DNA of 9,820 nucleotides, taken from positions 1 to 9,820 of the forward strand of contig JAQVWU010000077.1 in assembly GCA_028709565.1 (NCBI GenBank). Reading direction: 5' to 3'. Made by a program: the position numbers and the translations under genes. The notes beneath the pieces were generated by a model. It worked only from the letters and a program-made list of their open reading frames with translations, ran no database searches and was not told where the DNA came from. This DNA is from Eubacteriales bacterium (GTDB lineage Bacteria; Bacillota; Clostridia; Oscillospirales; CAG-272). Shown piece by piece: positions 1-5,791 of this stretch (its first letter is position 1; each line of letters begins with the position of its first letter).

Positions 1-377
1 GGTCGGCGATACTGCCCGAGGGGGCGGGGTAATCCGAATAAATCACCTCGTCATCCAAAAAGATGACATAGGGGATATCGCGGGTATTCCTCAGTGTAAG
101 CCGCGCGTCATACATATCATACGATTCGTCCGATTCATCCGATTCGTTCAATACAATTGAATATCCCATGGATTTGGGAGAAGCGACGGAGTTTTCCCCG
201 GTCTGAAGCCCCGCAAAAAAACCGAATTCATCGTATATCGCTGTCCGCGGTATGCGTTATAAAGTCAGATTGTATTGAACCTGTATTAAATTGCGCGAAT
301 ATCAAAAAGACTCCGGCAAAGACAACCCCTGTCACGATAATAACGAGGGCGGCAGATACGGCGGTTTGTTTTTTCAT
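1..377 (-). pseudogene. Membrane-anchored protein, frameshifted and cut by the left edge
   Basis: I do not recognise the family. Reading begins at ATG 377-375, behind an AAAGGGG ribosome binding site about 9 nt upstream. The first 49 codons give MKKQTAVSAALVII and a single hydrophobic segment (about residues 6-28), so the product would be a signal-anchored or secreted protein. That frame stops at TGA 230-228. A second frame, shifted by one base and open from 256 to the window edge, carries a well-composed continuation (DEFGFFAGLQTGENS, then an ESD-rich stretch, then DIPYVIFLDDEVIYSDY). It has no start codon with a ribosome binding site. The overlap between the frames (about 256-231) is where one base would have to be gained or lost. 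I infer one gene broken by a frameshift, either real decay or a sequencing error. The 3' end lies outside the window. There is no lipobox cysteine, so this is not an obvious lipoprotein. Confidence 0.6.
123..149. repeat. Three imperfect 9-bp tandem repeats
   Basis: The units GATTCGTCC, GATTCATCC and GATTCGTTC lie head to tail. On the minus strand they encode an acidic E-S-D run within the downstream part of the frameshifted gene. Because the unit length is a multiple of three, slippage here would add or remove residues without changing frame, so the repeat does not itself explain the break further upstream. Confidence 0.7.
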
Positions 378-407
378 GACATGGCCCCTTTGCTTTTTGA
401 TTAACCA

Positions 408-436
408 AGTTTATATTAACCGGACGATAATGTCAA
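408..436 (-). promoter_or_regulatory. Sigma-A-type promoter for the left-edge gene
   Basis: On the minus strand a perfect TTGACA (436-431) is followed after 17 bp by TAAACT (413-408). TATAAA at 15-bp spacing overlaps it as an alternative -10. Transcription would start near 401, about 25 nt before ATG 377 and just ahead of the AAAGGGG ribosome binding site. Confidence 0.6.
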
Positions 437-463
437 GAATTTTTATTTTTATGTAAAGTTCGC

Positions 464-492
464 TTGACATTTATAAACTGTTGTGCTATACT
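464..492 (+). promoter_or_regulatory. Sigma-A promoter with extended -10 for the XRE/membrane-protein pair
   Basis: TTGACA (464-469) is followed after 17 bp by TATACT (487-492), preceded by TGC, which makes an extended -10. Predicted transcription starts near 499. That rules out the ATG at 497 as the start of the regulator gene and supports GTG 536. This -35 box and the minus-strand -35 box at 436-431 form the inverted repeat TGTCAAG/CTTGACA, so RNA polymerase or the XRE protein could couple the two promoters. Confidence 0.8.
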
Positions 493-535
493 GTAAATGG
501 AAAGTATGCTTTCCGTCAAAGAGAGGAGGCCGGCT

Positions 536-748
536 GTGAAAAATCGGTTGGAAGAACTGCGAAAGGAAAGGGGTCTGCGGCAGGAGGAACTGGCGACCGC
601 CCTTTCGGTGTCCCGGCAGACAATCGGGTCGCTGGAAAACGGGCGCTACAATCCCTCCATCATACTCGCTTTCAGGATTGCCCGATACTTTGATATGAGC
701 ATTGAGGAAATATTTATTTATGAAGAGGAGTATTGCGATGAAAAATAA
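536..748 (+). CDS. Small XRE-family (YozG-like) DNA-binding regulator
   Basis: This is a 70-residue helix-turn-helix repressor consisting of almost nothing but the DNA-binding domain. The helix-turn-helix spans about residues 4-58: KNRLEELRKERGLRQEEL, then the recognition helix in SVSRQTIGSLENGRYNPS, then a final helix ending in FDMSIEEIF, the signature of the YozG-like short XRE group. The GTG at 536 is chosen because a perfect AGGAGG sits 6 nt upstream (524-529) and because the promoter's predicted start (about 499) lies downstream of the earlier in-frame ATG at 497. The stop overlaps the next gene by 11 bp, so the two are translationally coupled. Regulators of this type usually sit beside a small membrane protein, as here, and often repress their own operon; the inverted repeat between the divergent promoters is a possible site (inference). 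Confidence 0.9.
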   Translation: MKNRLEELRKERGLRQEELATALSVSRQTIGSLENGRYNPSIILAFRIARYFDMSIEEIFIYEEEYCDEK

Positions 749-1175
749 CAGTGTCGGTAAATATACCGCGTTTGCGGTTTTCGGTTTTATGCTGCTGACC
801 GCCGGGCTGATACTCGCCGTATCGCTGCCCGACGCGCAGAATATCATGCGCACACTGCCCTATATAATGATAGGCATAGGCTCGGGCATATTCGGGGTAA
901 ACCTCGGCGCCGCGATTCAAAACCACCTCTTGAAAAAAGATCCCCGCGCCGCCCGTCAGCTTGAGATTGAAACAAAGGACGAGCGCAACATAGCGATCAA
1001 TACCAAAGCAAAAGCGAAGGCCTATGACCTGGGGTTAATGGTCTTCGGCGCGCTGATTCTGGCGTTTGCCCTCATGCGGGCGGACATATATATAATTCTG
1101 ATTTTAGCAACCGCCTATTTGTTTGTGGTGTTTTCCATGATTTATTATATAAGCAGGAATAACAAAGAGATGTAG
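738..1175 (+). CDS. Four-helix membrane protein (DUF2178-like) paired with the XRE regulator
   Basis: This is a 145-residue membrane protein of unknown function. Four hydrophobic segments are visible at about residues 10-30, 42-62, 97-115 and 118-138, grouped as two hairpins. The loop between them is charged and contains ETKDERNIAINTKAKAKAYD. That DERN...KAKA pattern is typical of small membrane proteins encoded next to YozG-like XRE regulators; I place it near DUF2178 from memory of the pattern, not from a search. ATG 738 is preferred over the in-frame ATG at 702 because GAAGAGGAG lies directly upstream and because 702 is deep inside the regulator gene. The 11-bp overlap with that gene implies one transcript and coupled translation. 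No catalytic residues are evident. A sensing or stress role would only be a guess. Confidence 0.8.
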   Translation: MKNNSVGKYTAFAVFGFMLLTAGLILAVSLPDAQNIMRTLPYIMIGIGSGIFGVNLGAAIQNHLLKKDPRAARQLEIETKDERNIAINTKAKAKAYDLGLMVFGALILAFALMRADIYIILILATAYLFVVFSMIYYISRNNKEM

Positions 1176-1190
1176 CGCTGAACAAACACA

Positions 1191-1202
1191 TATAATATTA
1201 TA
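1191..1202. promoter_or_regulatory. AT palindrome containing a possible -10 box
   Basis: The 47-bp gap before the DUF3842 gene holds the perfect palindrome TATAATATTATA, whose first half equals a consensus -10. No convincing -35 lies 16-18 bp upstream. A weak promoter for the DUF3842 gene is possible; otherwise that gene is read through from the upstream pair. Confidence 0.3.
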
Positions 1203-1222
1203 GAACCGGAGAAAAAAATACT

Positions 1223-1636
1223 ATGAACATAATAAATGTATTGATAATCGACGCCCAGGGCGGCGGCATCGGCAGACAGCTGGTCATGGCGATAAAGCAA
1301 GCCCTTCCCGGGGCAGTTATTACCGCCGTCGGCACAAACAGCGCCGCCACCACAGCCATGCTCAAGGCCGGGGCGGACAACGCTGCTACCGGCGAAAACG
1401 CCGTTATCGCCAACTGCCGAAGGGCGGACATCATAACCGGCCCCATAGGTATTGTCATTGCCGATTCGCTGTTCGGCGAAATCACCCCGAAAATGGCCCG
1501 GGCGGTGGGGCAGAGCGCGGCTAAGCGCATACTCATCCCCATCAATCACTGCGACAATATCATCGCCGGCGTCCCGGAGACCCCCATCTCCGCCCTCATC
1601 GAAGACGCGGCGGAGCGTATAAAAATGATCTGCTGA
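1223..1636 (+). CDS. DUF3842 family protein
   Basis: This is a 137-residue cytoplasmic protein of a family widespread in Clostridia with no established role. The N-terminus NVLIIDAQGGGIGRQLV is a beta strand followed by a glycine-rich turn, which resembles a nucleotide- or cofactor-binding Rossmann loop. A second conserved-looking stretch is DIITGPIGIVIADSLFGEITP (about residues 70-90), and a third is RILIPINHCDNIIAGV (about 107-122), with His115, Cys116 and Asp117 possibly functional. Length and layout fit a complete family member. A CGGAGA ribosome binding site lies about 10 nt before ATG 1223. The gene ends 2 bp from the stop codon of the convergent radical SAM gene. Family assignment is fairly firm. 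Any function, including nucleotide binding, is inferred only from the glycine motif. Confidence 0.85.
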   Translation: MNIINVLIIDAQGGGIGRQLVMAIKQALPGAVITAVGTNSAATTAMLKAGADNAATGENAVIANCRRADIITGPIGIVIADSLFGEITPKMARAVGQSAAKRILIPINHCDNIIAGVPETPISALIEDAAERIKMIC

Positions 1637-1638
1637 TA

Positions 1639-2712
1639 TTATACCCTGCCCCCGGTATATTCCGCGCCCCATTGATGCATCCACCGGCATATAAGGTCGT
1701 TTTTGTCATACAGCCTGTTGCCGTTTATATTGCCGTACCGCAGCGCCAGTTCTCTTATTGAACCGCTGCGGTTCATCTTCATGCCCGGCGCGGTTTCGTC
1801 ACGGTATGATTTGAGAAGAGCGTCAATACCGTCGGTCTTCAGGTTGCCCAGCCGCCACCATTCCGCGGGCTCGGCGATGTTGGGATAGACGTCGTAATCG
1901 GCGCTGACCGATACGCTGGGCATATTGGCGCTCATACCCGGCGGCGATGGGTCATACAGCAGCGATTCCAGCAGCACGCGCTCGGGCTGCCCGAGCAAAT
2001 CGGTCCCTTCGCGGCAGATGTCGATAAGGCTGCGCGGGATGAGCGCCGCGTCACCGGCATCTATGCGGACATCCTCCATGCTGTAACCATTGCCCTCCGG
2101 CGAAATACCCCCGATAAACACCTCAAACTTCCTCCCAAGGGATTCGCACCGTTTATGCAGCTCAAGATTATATATCAGACGCACAAAATCGTCCAGCCCG
2201 CCGAGACATCGTTTTGTGATAAATAATTGCCAGCGCGGGGCAATGCCCGCCTTCAGCAGCCGCTCGCTTGCCAGCAGGTTGTCCCGAAACGCGCCCCTGC
2301 GCCGGGTCCCCCAGTCGGTGGCCTCTTCCATGCCGAAGAATGTAATCTGGCAGGATTCAGTCGGCAGCGCGGCTGCCCATGGGGCATAATCCTCATCCCG
2401 CGCCAGCCGCCAGACCGACAGCAGCTCAAAACGCGCGGCGCGCCCGGGCGAGGACAGCCGCTGCTCCAGATCCCACAGCTCGCGGTAGTCATCCCGGTAG
2501 TCCGGCTCCCGCCACCACGAAAAAAAGCCCAGTTCCCCGATACCGGCGCCCTTTTCGTCGGTCCAGTTGACGAACTGCGCGGCGATATCGCAAAAATCCC
2601 CGGTAGTCATGCTGCCGTTTCTGTGACTGCCGAGCCAGCAATGGCGGCACCGGTTGGGACAGCCGGCCATATCCACCATGACTCCGAGATAATCCATGTT
2701 CCAATGGTTCAA
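1639..2712 (-). CDS. Radical SAM enzyme of unknown substrate
   Basis: This is a 357-residue cytoplasmic iron-sulfur enzyme. The radical SAM signature CxxxCxxC is at Cys18, Cys22 and Cys25 (GCPNRCRHCW), directly after the first beta strand, so the three cysteines should bind a 4Fe-4S cluster that cleaves S-adenosylmethionine. The position normally occupied by the GGEP motif reads SWWREPDY (Trp67-Arg68-Glu69-Pro70), an unusual version. The C-terminal part (about 255-350: DVYPNIAEPAEWWRLGNL...) has the layout of a SPASM-like region but lacks the cysteine set for an extra cluster. The start is TTG 2712: GGAGG at 2725-2721 is 8 nt away, whereas the in-frame ATG at 2699 would be 21 nt away. It lies 30 bp downstream of the solute-binding lipoprotein gene on the same strand and is probably co-transcribed. 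Substrate unknown; no precursor peptide gene is visible nearby. Confidence 0.85.
   Translation of the reverse strand: MNHWNMDYLGVMVDMAGCPNRCRHCWLGSHRNGSMTTGDFCDIAAQFVNWTDEKGAGIGELGFFSWWREPDYRDDYRELWDLEQRLSSPGRAARFELLSVWRLARDEDYAPWAAALPTESCQITFFGMEEATDWGTRRRGAFRDNLLASERLLKAGIAPRWQLFITKRCLGGLDDFVRLIYNLELHKRCESLGRKFEVFIGGISPEGNGYSMEDVRIDAGDAALIPRSLIDICREGTDLLGQPERVLLESLLYDPSPPGMSANMPSVSVSADYDVYPNIAEPAEWWRLGNLKTDGIDALLKSYRDETAPGMKMNRSGSIRELALRYGNINGNRLYDKNDLICRWMHQWGAEYTGGRV
1640..1659. repeat. Weak hairpin at the junction of two convergent genes
   Basis: TATACC (1640-1645) and GGTATA (1654-1659) can pair as a 6-bp stem around an 8-nt pyrimidine-rich loop. It overlaps the last codons of the radical SAM gene and lies 3 bp beyond the DUF3842 stop. 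There is no U-tract on either strand, so it is at best a poor terminator. Confidence 0.3.
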
Positions 2713-2742
2713 GTTCCTGTCCTCCGGTATCGGCCGTTTGAT

Positions 2743-4167
2743 TTAATTTATCTCCCGGAACGCTTCGTATGTTTTAAGCAAAGCTGTATCGGTGGAAACA
2801 ACATGCTTCTCTATGGTGGAAACGATATCCAGGTTGGCTTTTATTGCGTTGTATATGGCGTCATACATGCCTCCCCACGAGAAGGCAATCGCGTTTTCCA
2901 TTACGTAAGAGGAAAAGATAATGTCAAGCATTGCCGAAGATTCCTCGTCGCGGACATATTTGCCCTGAAGGCAGATGTCATAAAAGGCAGGGGTAAGGGT
3001 ATCGGCTGAACGAGCGGCCATCGCTTCAAGTACAAAACCGGTAAGGTCGGTGTTTTCAGCGGTGACCGGCACGCTGTACAGATTGAGGCACCACGCGTCC
3101 AGCAGGTGCTGATAGTGCTCCTGCGTTTGGTCATATTTCGGAGCGGGTATTATTCCGATATCGACCTCACTCGCCCTCAGCGCCTCAATGAGCAGCAGCA
3201 CCTCGGCCTGAAACAGCGCCTGATTTTTTGTAAAACGATTTTGGGTATTTGTCCAGTCATTTGAATAATAGACAAGACTGTCGGTGTTTATGATTTCCTG
3301 AACCCTGAACATTTTGGTTATCGCCGCTTCGTCTGTCACCGCCAGATAGGGTACCCCGGCCGGGTCATTCCGTGTTACATTAACACCGCAGCCGTAAGCC
3401 ATGACAATACCGAGGGACGTTTGGGCCTGTATACCGTAACAATCGTCTTCACCGTATTTACCGTCCCCGTCAAGGTCCGTCAGCCCCTGCTTCGACATGG
3501 AAAACATGGTATCTATTGTCCAGGTGTTGTTTTTAACATGATCATAAGGACTGTCGAGTGAGAGATTGGCCGCCAGGTCCTTATTGAAAAAGAAGCAGCG
3601 GATGCCCAGGTTATCAACGCGGGATATATCTCCGGTCGCGTAATATTGCTTTTGTCCGATGGCAAGGGTCTCATTTAACAGGGGGTTCCACCAGGACTTT
3701 GTCAGGTCAGTATATTTCAGCTGTCCAAACTCCAATATATGCCCTTCAAGGGCAAATTTCGCGCAGTCATACGCGTAGGAGGTAATAACATCAAAGGCCT
3801 TGTCATTCGCCAGGATTGAGTTTGTTACAGGTTTGTATACCGACTGGTCCACCGGCGCGTTGAATCCCTCAATCTTTAGATTATAGTTTTCTTCAATATA
3901 AAGATTGCGCAAATAAACAGCGTCATTTATCGGTGTGCCGTCCTGAACCTCCGCCAGCACATCGTCGGCCGACCAGTCGTTGGGGGTGGTTCTGAGTATA
4001 AAAGTGACCGAGGCGCCGTCCCAGGTCAGGTCGGGTACATCCGTTGTTTCGCTGAATACGGTATCGCTCCCGGTATCTCCGGAAACCGGCGCTTTTTCAT
4101 TTGACGCGCACGCCGTTGCTGTCAGCATTACAAACAGCGTACAAACAATCAACAGGTTATGCTTCAT
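2743..4167 (-). CDS. Extracellular solute-binding lipoprotein (ABC sugar-uptake type)
   Basis: This is a 474-residue solute-binding protein that would capture a carbohydrate outside the cell for an ABC importer. The signal peptide MKHNLLIVCTLFVML ends in the lipobox ATAC, so Cys20 should be lipidated and the mature protein anchored to the outer face of the membrane. A Ser/Thr/Asp-rich linker (about 21-45) precedes the binding-protein fold. Residues 231-242 (DLDGDGKYGEDD) match a 12-residue EF-hand-like calcium loop, with Asp at 1, 3, 5 and 12 and Gly at 6; such loops are common in clostridial family-1 binding proteins. GGAGGT (4182-4177) lies 9 nt before the ATG. No permease or ATPase gene is in the window, so its transporter partner is encoded elsewhere or beyond reach. 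Ligand unknown. The radical SAM gene follows after 30 bp. Confidence 0.9.
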   Translation of the reverse strand: MKHNLLIVCTLFVMLTATACASNEKAPVSGDTGSDTVFSETTDVPDLTWDGASVTFILRTTPNDWSADDVLAEVQDGTPINDAVYLRNLYIEENYNLKIEGFNAPVDQSVYKPVTNSILANDKAFDVITSYAYDCAKFALEGHILEFGQLKYTDLTKSWWNPLLNETLAIGQKQYYATGDISRVDNLGIRCFFFNKDLAANLSLDSPYDHVKNNTWTIDTMFSMSKQGLTDLDGDGKYGEDDCYGIQAQTSLGIVMAYGCGVNVTRNDPAGVPYLAVTDEAAITKMFRVQEIINTDSLVYYSNDWTNTQNRFTKNQALFQAEVLLLIEALRASEVDIGIIPAPKYDQTQEHYQHLLDAWCLNLYSVPVTAENTDLTGFVLEAMAARSADTLTPAFYDICLQGKYVRDEESSAMLDIIFSSYVMENAIAFSWGGMYDAIYNAIKANLDIVSTIEKHVVSTDTALLKTYEAFREIN

Positions 4168-4192
4168 GCTGTTTCTACCTCCGAAAAATATA

Positions 4193-4288
4193 TTATTTAT
4201 TGTTTTCCAGGATGGAATCTATCATCTTCTCCGGATTCGCCTGAGCTGCCGGCTCAAACTTGGCATAGGCGGAAGCAAAGTCGGTAGG
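4193..4288 (-). pseudogene. C-terminal remnant of a second solute-binding protein
   Basis: Directly upstream of the lipoprotein gene, a minus-strand frame from 4288 to TAA 4195-4193 reads PTDFASAYAKFEPAAQANPE and ends KMIDSILENNK. The DFASAY...A...KMIDSIL pattern resembles the closing helix of family-1 solute-binding proteins. It is bounded upstream by an in-frame TAA (4291-4289), has no start codon or ribosome binding site of its own, and lies between a strong promoter and the intact gene. I infer the tail of a deleted tandem paralogue that now forms part of the 5' untranslated leader. The match is by eye over 31 residues and could be fortuitous. Confidence 0.5.
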
Positions 4289-4334
4289 TTATCGGAATGC
4301 CCCCGATTTCGTATGTTATTTATTGTATAATCCC

Positions 4335-4363
4335 ATTATAGAACGGCACGCGTATAATGTCAA
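4335..4363 (-). promoter_or_regulatory. Consensus sigma-A promoter for the lipoprotein/radical SAM unit
   Basis: On the minus strand, TTGACA (4363-4358) and TATAAT (4340-4335) are separated by exactly 17 bp, a full match to consensus. Transcription would start near 4328, giving a leader of about 160 nt that includes the solute-binding-protein remnant. A promoter this strong usually needs a repressor or other control; none is identified. Confidence 0.8.
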
Positions 4364-4439
4364 TGTTTATTCATATATTTGTTTTAATATTTATTATCCT
4401 GACGTCTTGGTCCGTATAAAGGGCATAAAAACATTCGCA

Positions 4440-4452
4440 GCGTTCGGAACGC
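4440..4452. promoter_or_regulatory. 13-bp palindrome between divergent promoters, possible operator
   Basis: GCGTTC and GAACGC are perfect inverted arms around a single central G. The site lies between the minus-strand promoter (4363-4335) and the plus-strand promoter (4508-4536). It is GC-rich inside an AT-rich 450-bp gene-free stretch (4168-4617), which is why it stands out. That stretch otherwise holds the remnant, the two promoters and the leader hairpin; I see no other gene in it. Confidence 0.35.
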
Positions 4453-4507
4453 GGATATAACAATATTAACAATTGTGTAACTATATGAATCTTCTTTCTG
4501 TTTTATA

Positions 4508-4536
4508 TTGACGGGGTGAAAATTTTATGTTATAAA
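4508..4536 (+). promoter_or_regulatory. Sigma-A promoter for the surface-protein / O-acetylation genes
   Basis: TTGACG (4508-4513) is followed after 17 bp by TATAAA (4531-4536), preceded by TGT as an extended -10. Transcription would begin near 4543, giving a leader of about 75 nt before ATG 4618. Confidence 0.7.
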
Positions 4537-4559
4537 CATATTGACGCCCGAATTTTAAC

Positions 4560-4576
4560 GCCTCTAAAACAGAGGC
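4560..4576 (+). promoter_or_regulatory. Small hairpin in the mRNA leader
   Basis: GCCTCT and AGAGGC pair as a 6-bp stem around the loop AAAAC, followed by TTTA. Near the 5' end of the predicted transcript it may stabilise the message or act as a weak attenuator. It is too short of U residues to be a confident terminator. Confidence 0.4.
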
Positions 4577-4617
4577 TTTACGGAATCAAAACATTTTTGG
4601 AAAGGATTTAATACCCA

Positions 4618-5730
4618 ATGAAAAAAGCATTCGTATTTTTAGCTGTTTTGCTGATTGCAGCAATATTGGCGGTCCCCGTCGGCGCGATTGAAAACCTTGC
4701 GTTCAAGGTGACGGAATCCACCGCTTCGACATACCACAACGACGACTACCTGCCCTCCAACGTCTGTGACGGGCTGGTTTGGGAGCATGAAATGCGCCTG
4801 CCGGCATGGTACACCGATTATGAATCGGAGGCCGACCTCACACTCACATGGGCTTCCGACGTAACCATCGCGAAGGCGATACTATACGATCTGACAAGCG
4901 CCGAAGAAAACGTTGAGAGCGGCACAATGACCTTCTCGGACGGTACCAAGGTGGAATTCGGCGCGCTCAACCCGGACGGAACCGCGACGGAGATACCGCT
5001 GCCCAAGACCATTACCACAAACTCGGTTGTCATACATATCGTGGCCGATATAGACACCATGCATGTGGGCCTTGACGAGGTTGAACTGTTTGACCCGTCG
5101 GGCAAAAACGTTGCCCCCGAAGCGACGGCTCAGGCATCAAGCGTATTGCCGGACGGCGACCCTTACTGGTATATCCCCGAAGCCTATACCGGCTGGCATG
5201 TGGCTCAAAAAGCGATAAACGGTGTCGCGTCGGTCAACCGTCCGCAGGGCGCGGAGAACGAATGGGCATCCCTCGGCGAACCGCTGCCCTGGATTGATTT
5301 GCGGTGGTCATCGGCCATTCAAATCGGCACAATAGCGCTGCGCGACCGCATCGGCGACGCCGACTGGATAATGACCGGGGATATCACCTTCTCCGACGGG
5401 ACGGTCATCTCCTTTGACGGGCTTGACAACAACGGAGCCCCCCTGTATGTCGACATACCCGACATCACCGCCGAATCATTCATGATACAGGTAACCGAAA
5501 GCGAAGGCCCCAATCCGGGCTTTGCCGAAATCGAGGTATACACCGAGCATTTCAGATCTGACGGCACACCCATAATAACCGAAGCCGTGGCCCCCGACGT
5601 GGCTGAACTGGACGACGGAGCCGAAGCGCCGGCCGTTACCGCCCCTGCCACCGCGGACGCCGGTATAACCCTCGCGCTGCTGTCCTTCGCGGCGGCAGCT
5701 GTCCTCGCCCGCAAAAAGGGACGCAAATAA
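4618..5730 (+). CDS. Secreted surface protein with two discoidin-like domains and a C-terminal anchor
   Basis: This is a 370-residue secreted protein, probably a carbohydrate-binding cell-surface protein. The signal peptide is MKKAFVFLAVLLIAAILAVPVGA (residues 1-23). Two related beta-sandwich modules follow (about 24-160 and 166-310). Each opens with NLA/NVA and a serine/alanine-rich A-SS/ST-AS stretch, contains GxxTFSDGTxxxF (about residues 102-116 and 257-270) and ends in a strand reading EVELFD or EIEVYT. This is the F5/8 type C or galactose-binding-like plan. A low-complexity Ala/Pro/Glu linker (about 318-342) leads to PATADAG, a hydrophobic helix and the tail RKKGRK; this resembles a non-canonical cell-wall sorting signal, or else a simple membrane anchor. 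AAAGGA lies 11 nt before the start. It shares its strand with the DHHW and MBOAT genes, 61 bp upstream of the former. The ligand is not deducible. Confidence 0.8.
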   Translation: MKKAFVFLAVLLIAAILAVPVGAIENLAFKVTESTASTYHNDDYLPSNVCDGLVWEHEMRLPAWYTDYESEADLTLTWASDVTIAKAILYDLTSAEENVESGTMTFSDGTKVEFGALNPDGTATEIPLPKTITTNSVVIHIVADIDTMHVGLDEVELFDPSGKNVAPEATAQASSVLPDGDPYWYIPEAYTGWHVAQKAINGVASVNRPQGAENEWASLGEPLPWIDLRWSSAIQIGTIALRDRIGDADWIMTGDITFSDGTVISFDGLDNNGAPLYVDIPDITAESFMIQVTESEGPNPGFAEIEVYTEHFRSDGTPIITEAVAPDVAELDDGAEAPAVTAPATADAGITLALLSFAAAAVLARKKGRK

Positions 5731-5746
5731 ACCAATATGTTAAAGA

Positions 5747-5777
5747 TTATATGCTGCCTGCCTCAGGCAGCATATAA
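5747..5777. promoter_or_regulatory. Perfect 14-bp hairpin between surface-protein and DHHW genes
   Basis: Arms at 5747-5760 and 5764-5777 (core ATGCTGCCTG / CAGGCAGCAT) pair perfectly with a 3-nt loop CCT. On the plus strand the stem is followed by AATTAAGG, with no U-tract, and the ribosome binding site of the next gene starts about 5 nt later. It could be a partial terminator, an RNase processing or stability element, or a means of lowering expression of the DHHW and MBOAT genes relative to the abundant surface protein. Confidence 0.7.
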
Positions 5778-5791
5778 AATTAAGGAACGTT

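Noticed and set aside
123..149. 9-bp repeats as a CRISPR or regulatory repeat array
   Set aside because: They are contiguous with no spacers, a multiple of three long, and encode an acidic run within a reading frame.
497..535. Earlier ATG (497) as start of the XRE regulator
   Set aside because: It lies upstream of the predicted transcription start (about 499) and has no ribosome binding site; GTG 536 has a perfect AGGAGG 6 nt away.
1145..1690. Minus-strand open frame opposite the DUF3842 gene
   Set aside because: It is a glycine/alanine/arginine-rich antisense shadow; the plus-strand protein has clear family features and its own ribosome binding site.
2697..2699. ATG 2699-2697 as the radical SAM start
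   Set aside because: GGAGG would be 21 nt away; TTG 2712 has 8-nt spacing and keeps the residues before the first beta strand.
2227..3009. Long plus-strand open frame (260 codons) across the radical SAM and lipoprotein genes
   Set aside because: It is antisense to two well-supported genes, has no recognisable domain and a composition typical of a GC-rich antisense shadow.
4541..4569. Second TTGACG (4541-4546) as another -35 box
   Set aside because: At 17-bp spacing the sequence is CTAAAA, inside the leader hairpin; the promoter at 4508-4536 is much better.
5747..5777. Calling the strong hairpin a standard intrinsic terminator
   Set aside because: Neither strand has a U-tract after the stem, and the next gene's ribosome binding site follows almost at once.
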